DNA from: an uncultured Eubacteriales bacterium
GTDB lineage: Bacteria > Bacillota > Clostridia > Oscillospirales > QAMX01
DNA length: 22,105 nt
Reading direction: 5' to 3'
NCBI GenBank assembly: GCA_905205975.1
Contig: CAJLFQ010000031.1
Location: forward strand, 1-22,105
Numbering within the stretch: position 1 is the stretch's first letter; every line of letters starts with the position of its first letter. The translations under genes and the position numbers were made by a program. The notes below the pieces were generated by a model. The model was not told the DNA's origin, searched no databases, and was given only the letters and a program-made list of their open reading frames with translations. Shown in pieces: positions 7,883-15,416 of the stretch.

Positions 7883-8206
7883 CTAAAGCGTTCCGCTGAT
7901 GATATCCGCGCCAATCGCCCGTTCAACGCTTTGTTTGACAGCCGTTTTTCCGATGCCGAGCGAGCCATTTTTGCCCGGAATTAAAATGATGGCCGGCGTC
8001 AGCTGATCTGCATATTTTGCAACCTCATCCATCGCAAGACTGGCCGCCTGTTCCGTGATGTAAACAATGGCATACGGACCTGCCGCCAGTTTTTTCAGCG
8101 CAGCGCGCACGCCCGCTGCCGTGTCCGCCGGAACAGCTTCAAAACCGACTGCACGGAATCCAAGGACAGAATCATTATCGCCAACCACTGCGATTTGATA
8201 AGACAT
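7883..8206 (-). CDS. ntpG: V-type ATP synthase subunit F (rotor tip)
   Basis: A 107-residue small rotor subunit that binds subunit D at the V1 axle. It begins SYQIAVVGDNDSVLGFRAVG, the typical start of the Rossmann-like F subunit, and continues with YAIVYITEQAA and a conserved AIILIPGKNGSLGIG segment. The symbol follows Enterococcus hirae naming, where subunit F is ntpG; other schemes call it atpF or ntpF. GGAG lies 8 bases before the ATG. It is placed between the C and A genes, as in other bacterial V-ATPase operons. Confidence 0.95.
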   Translation of the reverse strand: MSYQIAVVGDNDSVLGFRAVGFEAVPADTAAGVRAALKKLAAGPYAIVYITEQAASLAMDEVAKYADQLTPAIILIPGKNGSLGIGKTAVKQSVERAIGADIISGTL

Positions 8207-8236
8207 ACTTCACGCTCCATTTTCGAGGCCGCCGCA

Positions 8237-9229
8237 TTATGCGGTGACACGCAACTTTTCTGACATCAGCTTGCGGAGCATTTTGAATTCCTGCTCACGC
8301 CGGACCAGATAATGAACCAACAAGATCGGACCCGCAGCAACGTATTGCGTTTTATCAAAGAGTTGGTTCTCCGCTTCTGTACATGCGGATTCCAACGCAG
8401 CCAGTGTCTCTGCGCCGGTTTCTGCCTCATTCGCAAGCATTGCGGCCTTTTCAAAGACCGTTCCGCGGTACAGCTCCGGCAGCGTGCCGGATTGCGCAGC
8501 CCGGATCAACTTTTTTTGATCGATCGTTCCGCGTTCAGAGAGCGCATCCTTCAACAGTGCTGCGCCGTCACGCAGACGCATCAGCCGAACCGCCGTTCGC
8601 AGATTAGCACCATCGGCCAACCGTTCCGCATAGGTTTTCAAGCAGTCGACTTCCGACTCTTCTGCCAGACGCGCCTGTTCATCAAGCATGGCCCGGTCGA
8701 TCAGAAAATCAGCTCTCTGCCCATCGCCCAATCGATCCAGGATCTGGCGCGCCTCGTCGGCTGCGGCACCGAATGCACCGTCTAATGCGCCGGGTTTTCC
8801 GGATGAAAGTTTGCGGAGCAGCTCATCGGTTGGAATGGTTCCATCGGGCAGCAGCAGCGGTTTCGGGTCAATGTGCGCCGCCTGGCTTTTCAGAATCGTT
8901 TTGATGTTGTGACAATCCGTTCTGACGCGAAAGAAATCCGTCACTGCGCGGGACTCTGTCACGCTGTCTGCAAACGCATACAGCTCTGTGCGCGCACGAC
9001 GCATCAATTCCGAAAAGACATACATGCCTTCCACGCCCGTTTTGTTGACGCGGACATCCGTCAAATCATAGCCGCATTCTCTGATGACCCGGTAAGCCTC
9101 TGCACCGGTTTTTGCCGCTAGGATCCTGTCTCGCCGTTCATCGTCAACCAAATCATTCTCACGCATCCGAATAATACCGGATGCCGCCAGATAGCGGAGA
9201 GAATCATCTTGTTTTTTGCTTTTTTTCAT
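8237..9229 (-). CDS. ntpC: V-type ATP synthase subunit C (AC39/V0d family)
   Basis: A 330-residue socket subunit linking the central stalk to the K ring. The AC39/V0d pattern is recognisable in RYLAASGIIRMRENDLV near the N-terminus, FFRVRTDCHNIKTILKS around the middle of the first half, and the C-terminal LVHYLVRREQEFKMLRKLM. The protein is almost wholly helical. Its ATG overlaps the TGA of ntpE by 4 bases (ATGA), indicating translational coupling. The next gene, for subunit F, starts 30 bases downstream. Confidence 0.93.
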   Translation of the reverse strand: MKKSKKQDDSLRYLAASGIIRMRENDLVDDERRDRILAAKTGAEAYRVIRECGYDLTDVRVNKTGVEGMYVFSELMRRARTELYAFADSVTESRAVTDFFRVRTDCHNIKTILKSQAAHIDPKPLLLPDGTIPTDELLRKLSSGKPGALDGAFGAAADEARQILDRLGDGQRADFLIDRAMLDEQARLAEESEVDCLKTYAERLADGANLRTAVRLMRLRDGAALLKDALSERGTIDQKKLIRAAQSGTLPELYRGTVFEKAAMLANEAETGAETLAALESACTEAENQLFDKTQYVAAGPILLVHYLVRREQEFKMLRKLMSEKLRVTA

Positions 9230-9825
9230 GCAAACAGCACCTTTACGACGTCGTCCGTCAGTTCATTGCGCATTTGCGCCAGAACAGACGAAATGGAACA
9301 GTCTGTTTCGATGCGATCTCTCTTCAGGACAAAGCCGCCGTCAATTTCGCGGCATTCGTCTGAAAGTGTCATTTTCGCAGGCAGACCCGCAGATGCCAGG
9401 CAGCGGTTAAACGCTTCGACAACCGCTTCGCCCATTTCATCGTGATCCCGGCGGTTCAGAATCACTTCTTCATCGCCAGCAGCGTCTGCTTTCGGCAGGA
9501 TTTTCACATCGAAGTTCAGCCGGCCAGCCTGATCCTGGTTGGTGAGTTTGCTGCGCGCACGTTCAAACGCCGCGTTAAGCATGGCATGCTTTGCTGCCAA
9601 AATCCGTTTTGAGCGTTCCAGCGTGTCATTTCCGCCGGCACGCTGCACGTCCAAAGCTGCCTGTGCATTGGCTTTGTCGAGAATCTGCTGCGCTGCAGCT
9701 TCTCCCCTCGTGCGGTATTCTCTGCGGATTTCATCCGCCTGGTGCCGCACGCCTGCCAGCCGCTCTTCACACGAGGCATCTGCTTTTTCATTGATCTTTC
9801 CGATCAGGTTTTCGATCCCGTTCAT
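9226..9825 (-). CDS. ntpE: V-type ATP synthase subunit E (peripheral stalk)
   Basis: A 199-residue peripheral stalk subunit. The N-terminal half is a charged Ala/Glu/Arg-rich coiled coil (EKADASCEERLAGVRHQADE and onward). The C-terminal half is the globular domain ending GGFVLKRDRIETDCSISSVL and NELTDDVVKVLF, typical of the E subunit that grips the top of subunit A/B. GGAGG lies 5 bases before the ATG. It pairs in the complex with the G/H subunit encoded at the start of the operon. It follows ntpK by 24 bases and overlaps ntpC by 4. Confidence 0.92.
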   Translation of the reverse strand: MNGIENLIGKINEKADASCEERLAGVRHQADEIRREYRTRGEAAAQQILDKANAQAALDVQRAGGNDTLERSKRILAAKHAMLNAAFERARSKLTNQDQAGRLNFDVKILPKADAAGDEEVILNRRDHDEMGEAVVEAFNRCLASAGLPAKMTLSDECREIDGGFVLKRDRIETDCSISSVLAQMRNELTDDVVKVLFA

Positions 9826-9849
9826 TTCAGCCTCCGTCTCAGCGTACGG

Positions 9850-10362
9850 TCAGCCGACCTGAATGCCGGAAACCAGCAGGAAGGAAATCAGAAGGGCGAA
9901 AACGGCATAGGTTTCGACCAGGCCGGCAAAAATCATACCCTTGGCAAATTCATCCGGGCGTTTGGCAACGATCTGCAGGGATGCACCCGCCACTTTGGCC
10001 TGCGAAATTGCGGAGTGGTAACCAACAAATGCCATCGGCAGAGAAGCAAAGAACAGCGCTGCGCCCTGTGCGATCGTAACGGCTTCAAATGCGACATCGC
10101 CGCCGAAGATACCGACCTTCATCATGACCATAAAGGCAATGATCAGGCCGTAAATACCCTGCGTGCCAGGGAGGGCTTGGAGAATCAGGGTGCGCACAAA
10201 TTTATCCGGGTCTTCCGAGACGATGCCGGCAGACATTTCGCCGACGATGCCGACGCCGCGTGCCGAGCCGATGCCCGCCATAATGAGTGCCAGCGCTGCG
10301 CCGGCGAGAGCAAGGTTGCCGCCCTGGAAAAGAGATTTCAGAAATTCTGTGAATTCAGCCAT
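9850..10362 (-). CDS. ntpK: V-type ATP synthase subunit K (proteolipid rotor ring)
   Basis: A 170-residue membrane proteolipid with two helical hairpins (four membrane segments) that forms the ion-carrying ring. The second hairpin carries the ion-binding glutamate E150 in GLVETYAV. Side chains equivalent to the E. hirae sodium ligands L61, T64, Q65, Q110 and E139 are all present, as L64, T67, Q68, Q121 and E150, so sodium rather than proton coupling is predicted. An open frame continues 26 codons upstream, but AAGGAGG lies 9 bases before the ATG at 10360-10362 and family members start there. The ribosome binding site overlaps the end of ntpI, whose stop is 4 bases upstream. Confidence 0.96.
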   Translation of the reverse strand: MAEFTEFLKSLFQGGNLALAGAALALIMAGIGSARGVGIVGEMSAGIVSEDPDKFVRTLILQALPGTQGIYGLIIAFMVMMKVGIFGGDVAFEAVTIAQGAALFFASLPMAFVGYHSAISQAKVAGASLQIVAKRPDEFAKGMIFAGLVETYAVFALLISFLLVSGIQVG

Positions 10363-10366
10363 GTGA

Positions 10367-12325
10367 TTAGTCCTCCTTGACAATGTCAACGTATTTTGTG
10401 GTGAGTTTGAGCGGGCGGAAGGTTCTGCCGCCGCCTTCATAGAATCGGCCGAAATATTCGATGTATTGCAGCCGGCTTGTATGGACGTATGTACCGAGCA
10501 GGTTCAATGCGAGGTTAAAGATATGACCGACAATGAAAACAATGGTGAACAGGATGGACCCGCCGACACCAAAGCCTTTGAGCGCCCCCATGGTGTTGAC
10601 GACGTTTGCAACAACCGCTGTCGACAGGCAGAGCGCCAGCAAACGGGAATACGACAGAATGTCAGAGAAGAAGCCGGTGATATTGTACAGCGCCATGAAG
10701 CTGCCGACGATTTTGGCAAGCCCCTTCTTATCCAGCGTACCGCCGTACATGACCATCAGCAGACCGACAATCAGCACATATTTTGAAACCGGCGAATCCA
10801 GAAGGATCATCATTCCGATACCGGCGAACAAAACATACCAGCCGAAGATGCCAAAAACCGCGCCCTGCCAGTCCCTTCGCTTGAAGCGCCGATAAGCTTC
10901 CAGGAACATGGCTGTCATGACCTGGACAGCGCCGAACGCATAGGAAAGCGCCATCATTTGGATGGGTTCATTGATCGGGTCGATCAATGCAGGCGGTGTA
11001 ATTTCGTGTCCGAAAACGCCTGCGGAGATCACCGGTATGGCATTGCCGAACCAGCTGCCGAAAACGGAACCCCAAATGATTGTGGAAATGCCGCCGAAGA
11101 AAAAGAGCGTCAGCATATTGCGCATGGATCCTGACGGTTTCGTCTTTTTCAGCATGAACAAACATCCCAGCGAAAGCAGAATGCCGTATGCCGCATCGGA
11201 CAGCATAATGCCGAACGCAAGGAAGAAGAAGATCGCCATGGTCGGGTTCGGGTCCACAAAGGAACCATATGCAGGCATACCGTACATCTGTGTGATTTCG
11301 CCGAACGGCTCAACCGCTTTGTTTTCGTCCAAGCGGACCGGGACATCGTCTTTATCGTTTGGTTCGCGGATGGAGTAAGACGCATCGTAGCGCTCCATCA
11401 GGTGAACCACTTCTTTTTCGTTGTTTTCCGGGAACCAGCCTTCCAGGAAGAAAACGGTATCGGTTCGAATCAAGTTGGATTTGACACGTTCGCGTTCGGC
11501 GCAGTTGGCCAGTGCATCACTTGTCATCCGAAGGAAGCGCGCTTCTTTGCGTGCTGCTGTGATTCGATCCTGTGCGGCCTGCTTCTGCTGTTCGAGCTCT
11601 GTTTTCTCGGCAATGAAGTGTGCCAGTTCGTCGGCCACCATGCCGGACATGCCTTTGAATGTCTGTTCGGCAAAGAAGGCCTTGTGCAGAACTTTCATCG
11701 CCTCAGCATCTTCGCTTTTGGCAGTCAGAATCGAGAGATAAAACGCCGTTTTATCTTCAGAAATCAGCCAAAGCTCCGTGCACGGCGCCTTTTCAGCCAG
11801 TTCTTCGCGGATTTTTTCCAGCTTTGTACCGGCCGGAAGCGTGCCGCAGCGCTGAACAAACGATTGACCGCCCTGGAACTCGACCGGGGTTTTCAAGTTT
11901 TTCCAGGGGGCAAGCAGCTCGACATTGGCCGTGCAGGTACGCAGTGACTCTGTCAGCGCATCAATCTTTTCGCCGTCGGCTACAATGGATTCCGCCAAGT
12001 GAACCGCCCGTTCCGCTTCATGCTGGTTGAACAGCGTCCGCTCATGGACCATCGGTTTGGCAGAAAAGAGACCGGCTTTCTGCGGGGCATATCGATTCAG
12101 CAGATCAATGGCCTCTTCGATTTTTTCACGGTCGTCCAAAATCTGATCCACATCGCCGACCTGCAGACGAATTGCTCCTTCTTCCAGCAGTTTGGCACAG
12201 TCCGGTGACTGGGCAGAGAGCTCTTCGACCTCAATGCAGCCAAGACGCATCATCTCTGCAATGAGAGACTCACAGCTGTCAACAGGCGCAGCGAGCGTCA
12301 GCTTTTTCATTTTTGCGATGGACAT
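10367..12325 (-). CDS. ntpI: V-type ATP synthase subunit I (a-subunit, ion channel stator)
   Basis: A 652-residue homolog of the eukaryotic 116-kDa a-subunit. The N-terminal half (about residues 1-330) is cytoplasmic and helical, anchoring the stalks. The C-terminal half has about seven to eight hydrophobic segments, including NPTMAIFFFLAFGIMLSDAAYG. Ion-path arginines are expected in LSYSRLLALCLST and in HTSRLQYIEYFGRFYEGGG, and both motifs are present. The gene starts 1 base after the G/H stop codon. Length is normal. Confidence 0.96.
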   Translation of the reverse strand: MSIAKMKKLTLAAPVDSCESLIAEMMRLGCIEVEELSAQSPDCAKLLEEGAIRLQVGDVDQILDDREKIEEAIDLLNRYAPQKAGLFSAKPMVHERTLFNQHEAERAVHLAESIVADGEKIDALTESLRTCTANVELLAPWKNLKTPVEFQGGQSFVQRCGTLPAGTKLEKIREELAEKAPCTELWLISEDKTAFYLSILTAKSEDAEAMKVLHKAFFAEQTFKGMSGMVADELAHFIAEKTELEQQKQAAQDRITAARKEARFLRMTSDALANCAERERVKSNLIRTDTVFFLEGWFPENNEKEVVHLMERYDASYSIREPNDKDDVPVRLDENKAVEPFGEITQMYGMPAYGSFVDPNPTMAIFFFLAFGIMLSDAAYGILLSLGCLFMLKKTKPSGSMRNMLTLFFFGGISTIIWGSVFGSWFGNAIPVISAGVFGHEITPPALIDPINEPIQMMALSYAFGAVQVMTAMFLEAYRRFKRRDWQGAVFGIFGWYVLFAGIGMMILLDSPVSKYVLIVGLLMVMYGGTLDKKGLAKIVGSFMALYNITGFFSDILSYSRLLALCLSTAVVANVVNTMGALKGFGVGGSILFTIVFIVGHIFNLALNLLGTYVHTSRLQYIEYFGRFYEGGGRTFRPLKLTTKYVDIVKED

Positions 12326-12326
12326 A

Positions 12327-12641
12327 TCAGCCGTTCACAATCCTTTCGCAGATCAGCTCCGCGGCAGCATCCAAACGCGGCGCAGCATCGTTTTTCACAG
12401 CGACACAATCATGTGCCACTGCATCGGCAGCCGCCTCAGAAGACCTTCTGATCTTTTCTTCCGCAGAGCGCCGGATTTCATCTGCCGCCGCCTCTGCGTC
12501 ACGCACAAGCCGATCGAAAATCTGTTGTCCGTCCGCCTCTGCCTGCTCCAGAATCTGGATGGCTTGGGCTGCGGCGTTGCTTCGACGTTCGTCTGCCTTT
12601 TGCTCTGCATCCAGAATCTTCTGGATATCTTCTAAATCCAT
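12327..12641 (-). CDS. ntpF: V-type ATP synthase subunit G/H (peripheral stalk)
   Basis: A 104-residue Ala/Glu/Arg-rich coiled-coil protein (EDIQKILDAEQKADERRSNA and onward) that partners subunit E in the peripheral stalk. It occupies the first position of the operon, where E. hirae has ntpF. Sequence conservation in this family is low, so the call rests on heptad-like composition, length and position. I chose the ATG at 12639-12641, which has AAGGGG about 10 bases upstream. An open frame reaches 10 codons further, to a TTG without a ribosome binding site. The stop is 1 base from the ntpI start. Confidence 0.85.
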   Translation of the reverse strand: MDLEDIQKILDAEQKADERRSNAAAQAIQILEQAEADGQQIFDRLVRDAEAAADEIRRSAEEKIRRSSEAAADAVAHDCVAVKNDAAPRLDAAAELICERIVNG

Positions 12642-12689
12642 CTGCGCAAAACCCCTTTTCCGCATCTTCAAAAGCCCGGTTGGGCTGTC

Positions 12690-12699
12690 TCAAATTTGA
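12690..12699. promoter_or_regulatory. 10-bp palindrome TCAAATTTGA near V-ATPase transcription start
   Basis: A perfect palindrome about 7-16 bases downstream of the predicted transcription start. A partial copy, CAAATTTCG, lies at 12720-12728 inside the promoter spacer, about 29 bases away. It could be an operator, but a 10-bp AT-rich palindrome is also likely by chance in such DNA. Confidence 0.25.
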
Positions 12700-12712
12700 C
12701 CGCTTTTTCGTT

Positions 12713-12741
12713 ATTGTACCAAATTTCGCCGCATATGTCAA
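12713..12741 (-). promoter_or_regulatory. sigma-A promoter of the V-ATPase operon
   Basis: Read on the minus strand: a perfect -35 TTGACA at 12736-12741, a 17-base spacer at 12719-12735, and -10 TACAAT at 12713-12718. The predicted start of transcription is near 12706, about 65 bases before the G/H start codon. This is the strongest promoter match in the window, in keeping with a multi-gene bioenergetic operon. Confidence 0.88.
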
Positions 12742-13002
12742 GGTGCATTTTTTTGTTTTGCACTCTTTTTCGCGGAAGCGCGCATTTTCTGCGACCGTTC
12801 CGCTTTTGGGTTATACTGCATTTTACCGTGTCAGGATGCGCTTCTATTTTACGCCTTTACATGGATTCAGACAACGGACACATTCCAAAGGTTGTCCAGA
12901 AAACAGACACCATCACATTTTTATGCAAAAACCAGTCACTTCCGCCGTTTTGTCTATCTGGTTCATGAATTGGTCTCTTCGTTTTTTTCAGCCCTTTTCC
13001 GC

Positions 13003-13031
13003 TTGTTATTTCTCGGGAAATATGCTATGAT
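13003..13031 (+). promoter_or_regulatory. sigma-A promoter of the BNR_2/SAHH operon
   Basis: -35 TTGTTA at 13003-13008, a 17-base spacer at 13009-13025, and -10 TATGAT at 13026-13031. The start of transcription would be near 13038, leaving a short leader of about 25 bases with GGAGG at 13052-13056. Confidence 0.75.
13007..13022. promoter_or_regulatory. candidate operator inside promoter spacer
   Basis: An inverted repeat with 6-base arms, TATTTC (13007-13012) and GAAATA (13017-13022), around a 4-base centre, lying almost entirely between the -35 and -10 elements. A repressor bound here would block RNA polymerase. No regulator gene is adjacent, so the protein is unknown. Confidence 0.35.
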
Positions 13032-13063
13032 ATAGGTATCTTTTTTTGTTCGGAGGTCCTCCT

Positions 13064-14086
13064 ATGCAATTGAAACTGCTTGAAAAGGGTCCGATCTATG
13101 CCATCGAATCGGCTCAAACACCTTCTTGTCACGCTTCCACCATCGTCCGCATGACCGATGGGCGTCTTGCTGCTGCATGGTTTGGCGGTTCCAACGAATC
13201 CAATCCGGATGTCTGTATCTGGTTTTCTGTCCGCGAAGCGAACGGCTGGACAACACCTGTCCGCGTTACACCGGACAACAACATTGCACATTGGAACCCG
13301 GTTCTGTATCAGGACCCGCTCAGCGGTCTCCTCTGGCTCTTTTATAAAGAAGGATTGACTCCGCGCTGCTGGCATACCATGGTCACGCGTTCTTCCGACT
13401 GCGGTGCAGCCTGGTCCGAGCCGGAAGAACTTGTCACCGGTGACACCTTTCCGCGCGGCCCGGTCAAAGACAAGCTGATCTGTCTGTCCGACGGTACATG
13501 GCTGGCTCCTTCTTCTGAGGAAGACGATCTGCATCGCTGGATGCTCTTTTTGGATCGTTCTGAAGACCATGGCAAAAGCTGGGGGCGTACCGATTACGTT
13601 CCCATGCAGCTGGAAGGTTCTGACCGCGTGTACGCCTCGATTTCGGAGATGCCTGCTAAATCCGGCGGCCTCATTCAGCCGACGCTTTGGGAAGAAAAAG
13701 ACCACCCCGGCCATGTGCACCTGTTGGCGCGCTCCAGCCTCGGACACATCTACCGGGCAGACAGCACCGATTTCGGCAAGACATGGTCCTGTGCCTATCC
13801 GACAGACCAGCCCAACAACAACAGCGGGATTGACGTCGTTCGAATGGACGACGGAACGCTGGCGCTCATTTTCAATCCGGTTGCCGCTAACTGGGGCGAC
13901 CGCTTCCCCATCTCTTTGATGCTCTCCAAAGACAACGGAAAAACATGGGGGCATCGGCTGGACCTCGAAACGGAACCCGGCGAATATTCCTATCCCGCAA
14001 TCATTGCAGACGGCGATATGCTTTATATGACATATACCTTCCAGCGTCAGACGGTTCAGTTTGCCGCTGTTCAGGTCTGCCGTTGA
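13064..14086 (+). CDS. intracellular sialidase-fold (BNR_2) protein, substrate unknown
   Basis: A 340-residue beta-propeller protein with four Asp-boxes (S-x-D-x-G-x-x-W) at residues 110-117, 166-173, 234-241 and 288-295. The N-terminal region, CHASTIVRM followed by GRLAAAWFGG, matches the BNR_2 family (PF13088), not classical GH33. The place where sialidases have the RIP arginine of the Asp/Arg active site holds a histidine (H23). No signal peptide is visible, so it should act in the cytoplasm. Many BNR_2 proteins are annotated as exo-alpha-sialidase without proof. The ATG at 13064 has GGAGG 7 bases upstream; a TTG 18 bases earlier overlaps that site and is rejected. First gene of its operon, 27 bases before the SAHH-like gene. 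A carbohydrate-active role is inferred from the fold only. Confidence 0.85.
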   Translation: MQLKLLEKGPIYAIESAQTPSCHASTIVRMTDGRLAAAWFGGSNESNPDVCIWFSVREANGWTTPVRVTPDNNIAHWNPVLYQDPLSGLLWLFYKEGLTPRCWHTMVTRSSDCGAAWSEPEELVTGDTFPRGPVKDKLICLSDGTWLAPSSEEDDLHRWMLFLDRSEDHGKSWGRTDYVPMQLEGSDRVYASISEMPAKSGGLIQPTLWEEKDHPGHVHLLARSSLGHIYRADSTDFGKTWSCAYPTDQPNNNSGIDVVRMDDGTLALIFNPVAANWGDRFPISLMLSKDNGKTWGHRLDLETEPGEYSYPAIIADGDMLYMTYTFQRQTVQFAAVQVCR

Positions 14087-14113
14087 AACAACAATCAGAA
14101 AGGAACTCCTGAG

Positions 14114-15379
14114 ATGTTCACAGACAACTACTGCGAAACCGCTGACCTGTCGCTCGCTCCGACCGGACACCAGAAAATCGAATGGGTCAAATCCTCTATG
14201 CCTGTTCTTTCCTCCATTCACCGCCGTTTTTCCGCTGAGAAGCCGCTGAATGGTCTGGATATTTCCATTTCCATCCATTTGGAAGCGAAGACTGCGTATT
14301 TTGCACATGTTCTGGCCGCAGGCGGCGCGAACGTGCGTGTTACCGGATGCAACCCGCTCTCCACGCAGGATGACGTTGCCGCAGCACTGGCGGACGACGG
14401 TTTTTGCGTGAATGCACTGCATGGCGCTTCACCGGCAGAATACCGCCGCCATCTGACGCGTACACTGGAAAACAAGCCGCAGATCATCGTGGATGACGGC
14501 GGCGATCTTGTCAATATTCTCCACGAAGACCGTCCGGACCTTGCGGCTCGGGTGATTGCCGGCTGTGAAGAGACGACAACCGGTGTCCACCGTCTGCGTG
14601 CCCGCTCAGCCGCAGGGAAACTGCAATTCCCGATGATTGCAGTCAATGACGCCGGGAGCAAGCACCTGTTTGACAACCGTTACGGCACCGGTCAAAGCGT
14701 TTGGGATGCCATCATGCACACGACGAACCGCATGGTGACCGGCAAAACAGTCGTGGTCGCCGGATACGGCTTTTGCGGCCGCGGCATAGCCAAAAACGCC
14801 CGCGGACTCGGTGCTTCCGTCATCGTGACGGAGGTTGCGCCGCACGCTGCACTGGAAGCCGTCATGGACGGCAACCGCGTCATGACCATGCGTGAAGCAG
14901 CTCCGCTCGGCGACATCTTCATCACGGCAACCGGATGCCGCGACGTCATCACGAAGGAACATTTCGCCCGCATGAAGGACGACGTCCTGCTTTGCAACGC
15001 GGGGCATTTTGACGTCGAAGTTTCCGTCCGCGATCTCCGTGAGATGGCTGTTTCCTGTGTGGAGCGCCGCGAAAACATCGTCGGCTATCAGATGCCGGAC
15101 GGTCGGACGCTGAATGTGCTGGGCGAAGGCCGCCTGGTCAATCTGGCTGCCGGCAACGGACATCCGGCGGAAATTATGGACATGAGTTTCGGGCTTCAGG
15201 CACTCTGCGTCGAATTTGCCGCCAAGCACGGCATTGAACTTCCGGCCGGTCAAGTGATTGATGTGCCGTACGCGCTTGACGAACAGGTCGCGCGCCTCAA
15301 GCTCGCTGCCGTCGGCGCTTCGATCGATACGCTGACCGAGGCACAGCATGCCTATCTGAACGGCTGGCATGTTGAATGA
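14114..15379 (+). CDS. ahcY: S-adenosylhomocysteinase-like enzyme, Thermotoga/archaeal type
   Basis: A 421-residue NAD-dependent enzyme of the SAH hydrolase family, expected to split S-adenosylhomocysteine (or a close analogue) to homocysteine and nucleoside. Visible elements are CNPLSTQDDVAAAL, DDGGDL, EETTTGV (conserved Glu), NDAGSKHLFDNRYG with catalytic Lys and Asp, the NAD motif AGYGFCGRG (about 216-224), and GHFDVE. It lacks the C-terminal Lys/Tyr tail of the eukaryotic form. The adenine-contact positions are H55, E57 and K59 instead of H55, T57 and E59 of the human enzyme, as in the Thermotoga maritima type. S-inosylhomocysteine hydrolase is a related alternative. AAAGGA precedes the ATG by about 11 bases. 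It is probably co-transcribed with the BNR_2 gene; the link between the two is not obvious. Confidence 0.9.
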   Translation: MFTDNYCETADLSLAPTGHQKIEWVKSSMPVLSSIHRRFSAEKPLNGLDISISIHLEAKTAYFAHVLAAGGANVRVTGCNPLSTQDDVAAALADDGFCVNALHGASPAEYRRHLTRTLENKPQIIVDDGGDLVNILHEDRPDLAARVIAGCEETTTGVHRLRARSAAGKLQFPMIAVNDAGSKHLFDNRYGTGQSVWDAIMHTTNRMVTGKTVVVAGYGFCGRGIAKNARGLGASVIVTEVAPHAALEAVMDGNRVMTMREAAPLGDIFITATGCRDVITKEHFARMKDDVLLCNAGHFDVEVSVRDLREMAVSCVERRENIVGYQMPDGRTLNVLGEGRLVNLAAGNGHPAEIMDMSFGLQALCVEFAAKHGIELPAGQVIDVPYALDEQVARLKLAAVGASIDTLTEAQHAYLNGWHVE

Positions 15380-15416
15380 TGCACCCAACGTTTCAAAAAG
15401 GCGGTGACCGTTTTCT

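Larger units (their letters stand above)
12642..13063. other. divergent intergenic region between V-ATPase and BNR_2 operons
   Basis: A 422-base AT-rich spacer with no convincing gene. It holds the minus-strand V-ATPase promoter (12713-12741) with its leader of about 65 bases, a 10-bp palindrome (12690-12699), a short GC hairpin in that leader (12673-12686), and the plus-strand promoter (13003-13031) with an internal palindrome. The middle part, about 12790-13000, shows nothing I can name beyond a weak 6-bp inverted repeat (GACAAC/GTTGTC). Confidence 0.7.

Noticed and set aside
7846..7968. 41-codon N-terminal extension of subunit A
   Set aside because: It overlaps the F-subunit gene, has no family similarity, and the ATG at 7845 has a proper ribosome binding site and the canonical N-terminus.
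12673..12686. Five-base-pair hairpin AGCCC/GGGCT followed by TTTT in the V-ATPase leader
   Set aside because: The stem is too short to support an attenuator, and no alternative antiterminator structure was found.
13025..14422. Long minus-strand open frame (465 codons) opposite the BNR_2 and SAHH genes
   Set aside because: It covers the promoter and ribosome binding site of a well supported plus-strand operon and has no recognisable domain.
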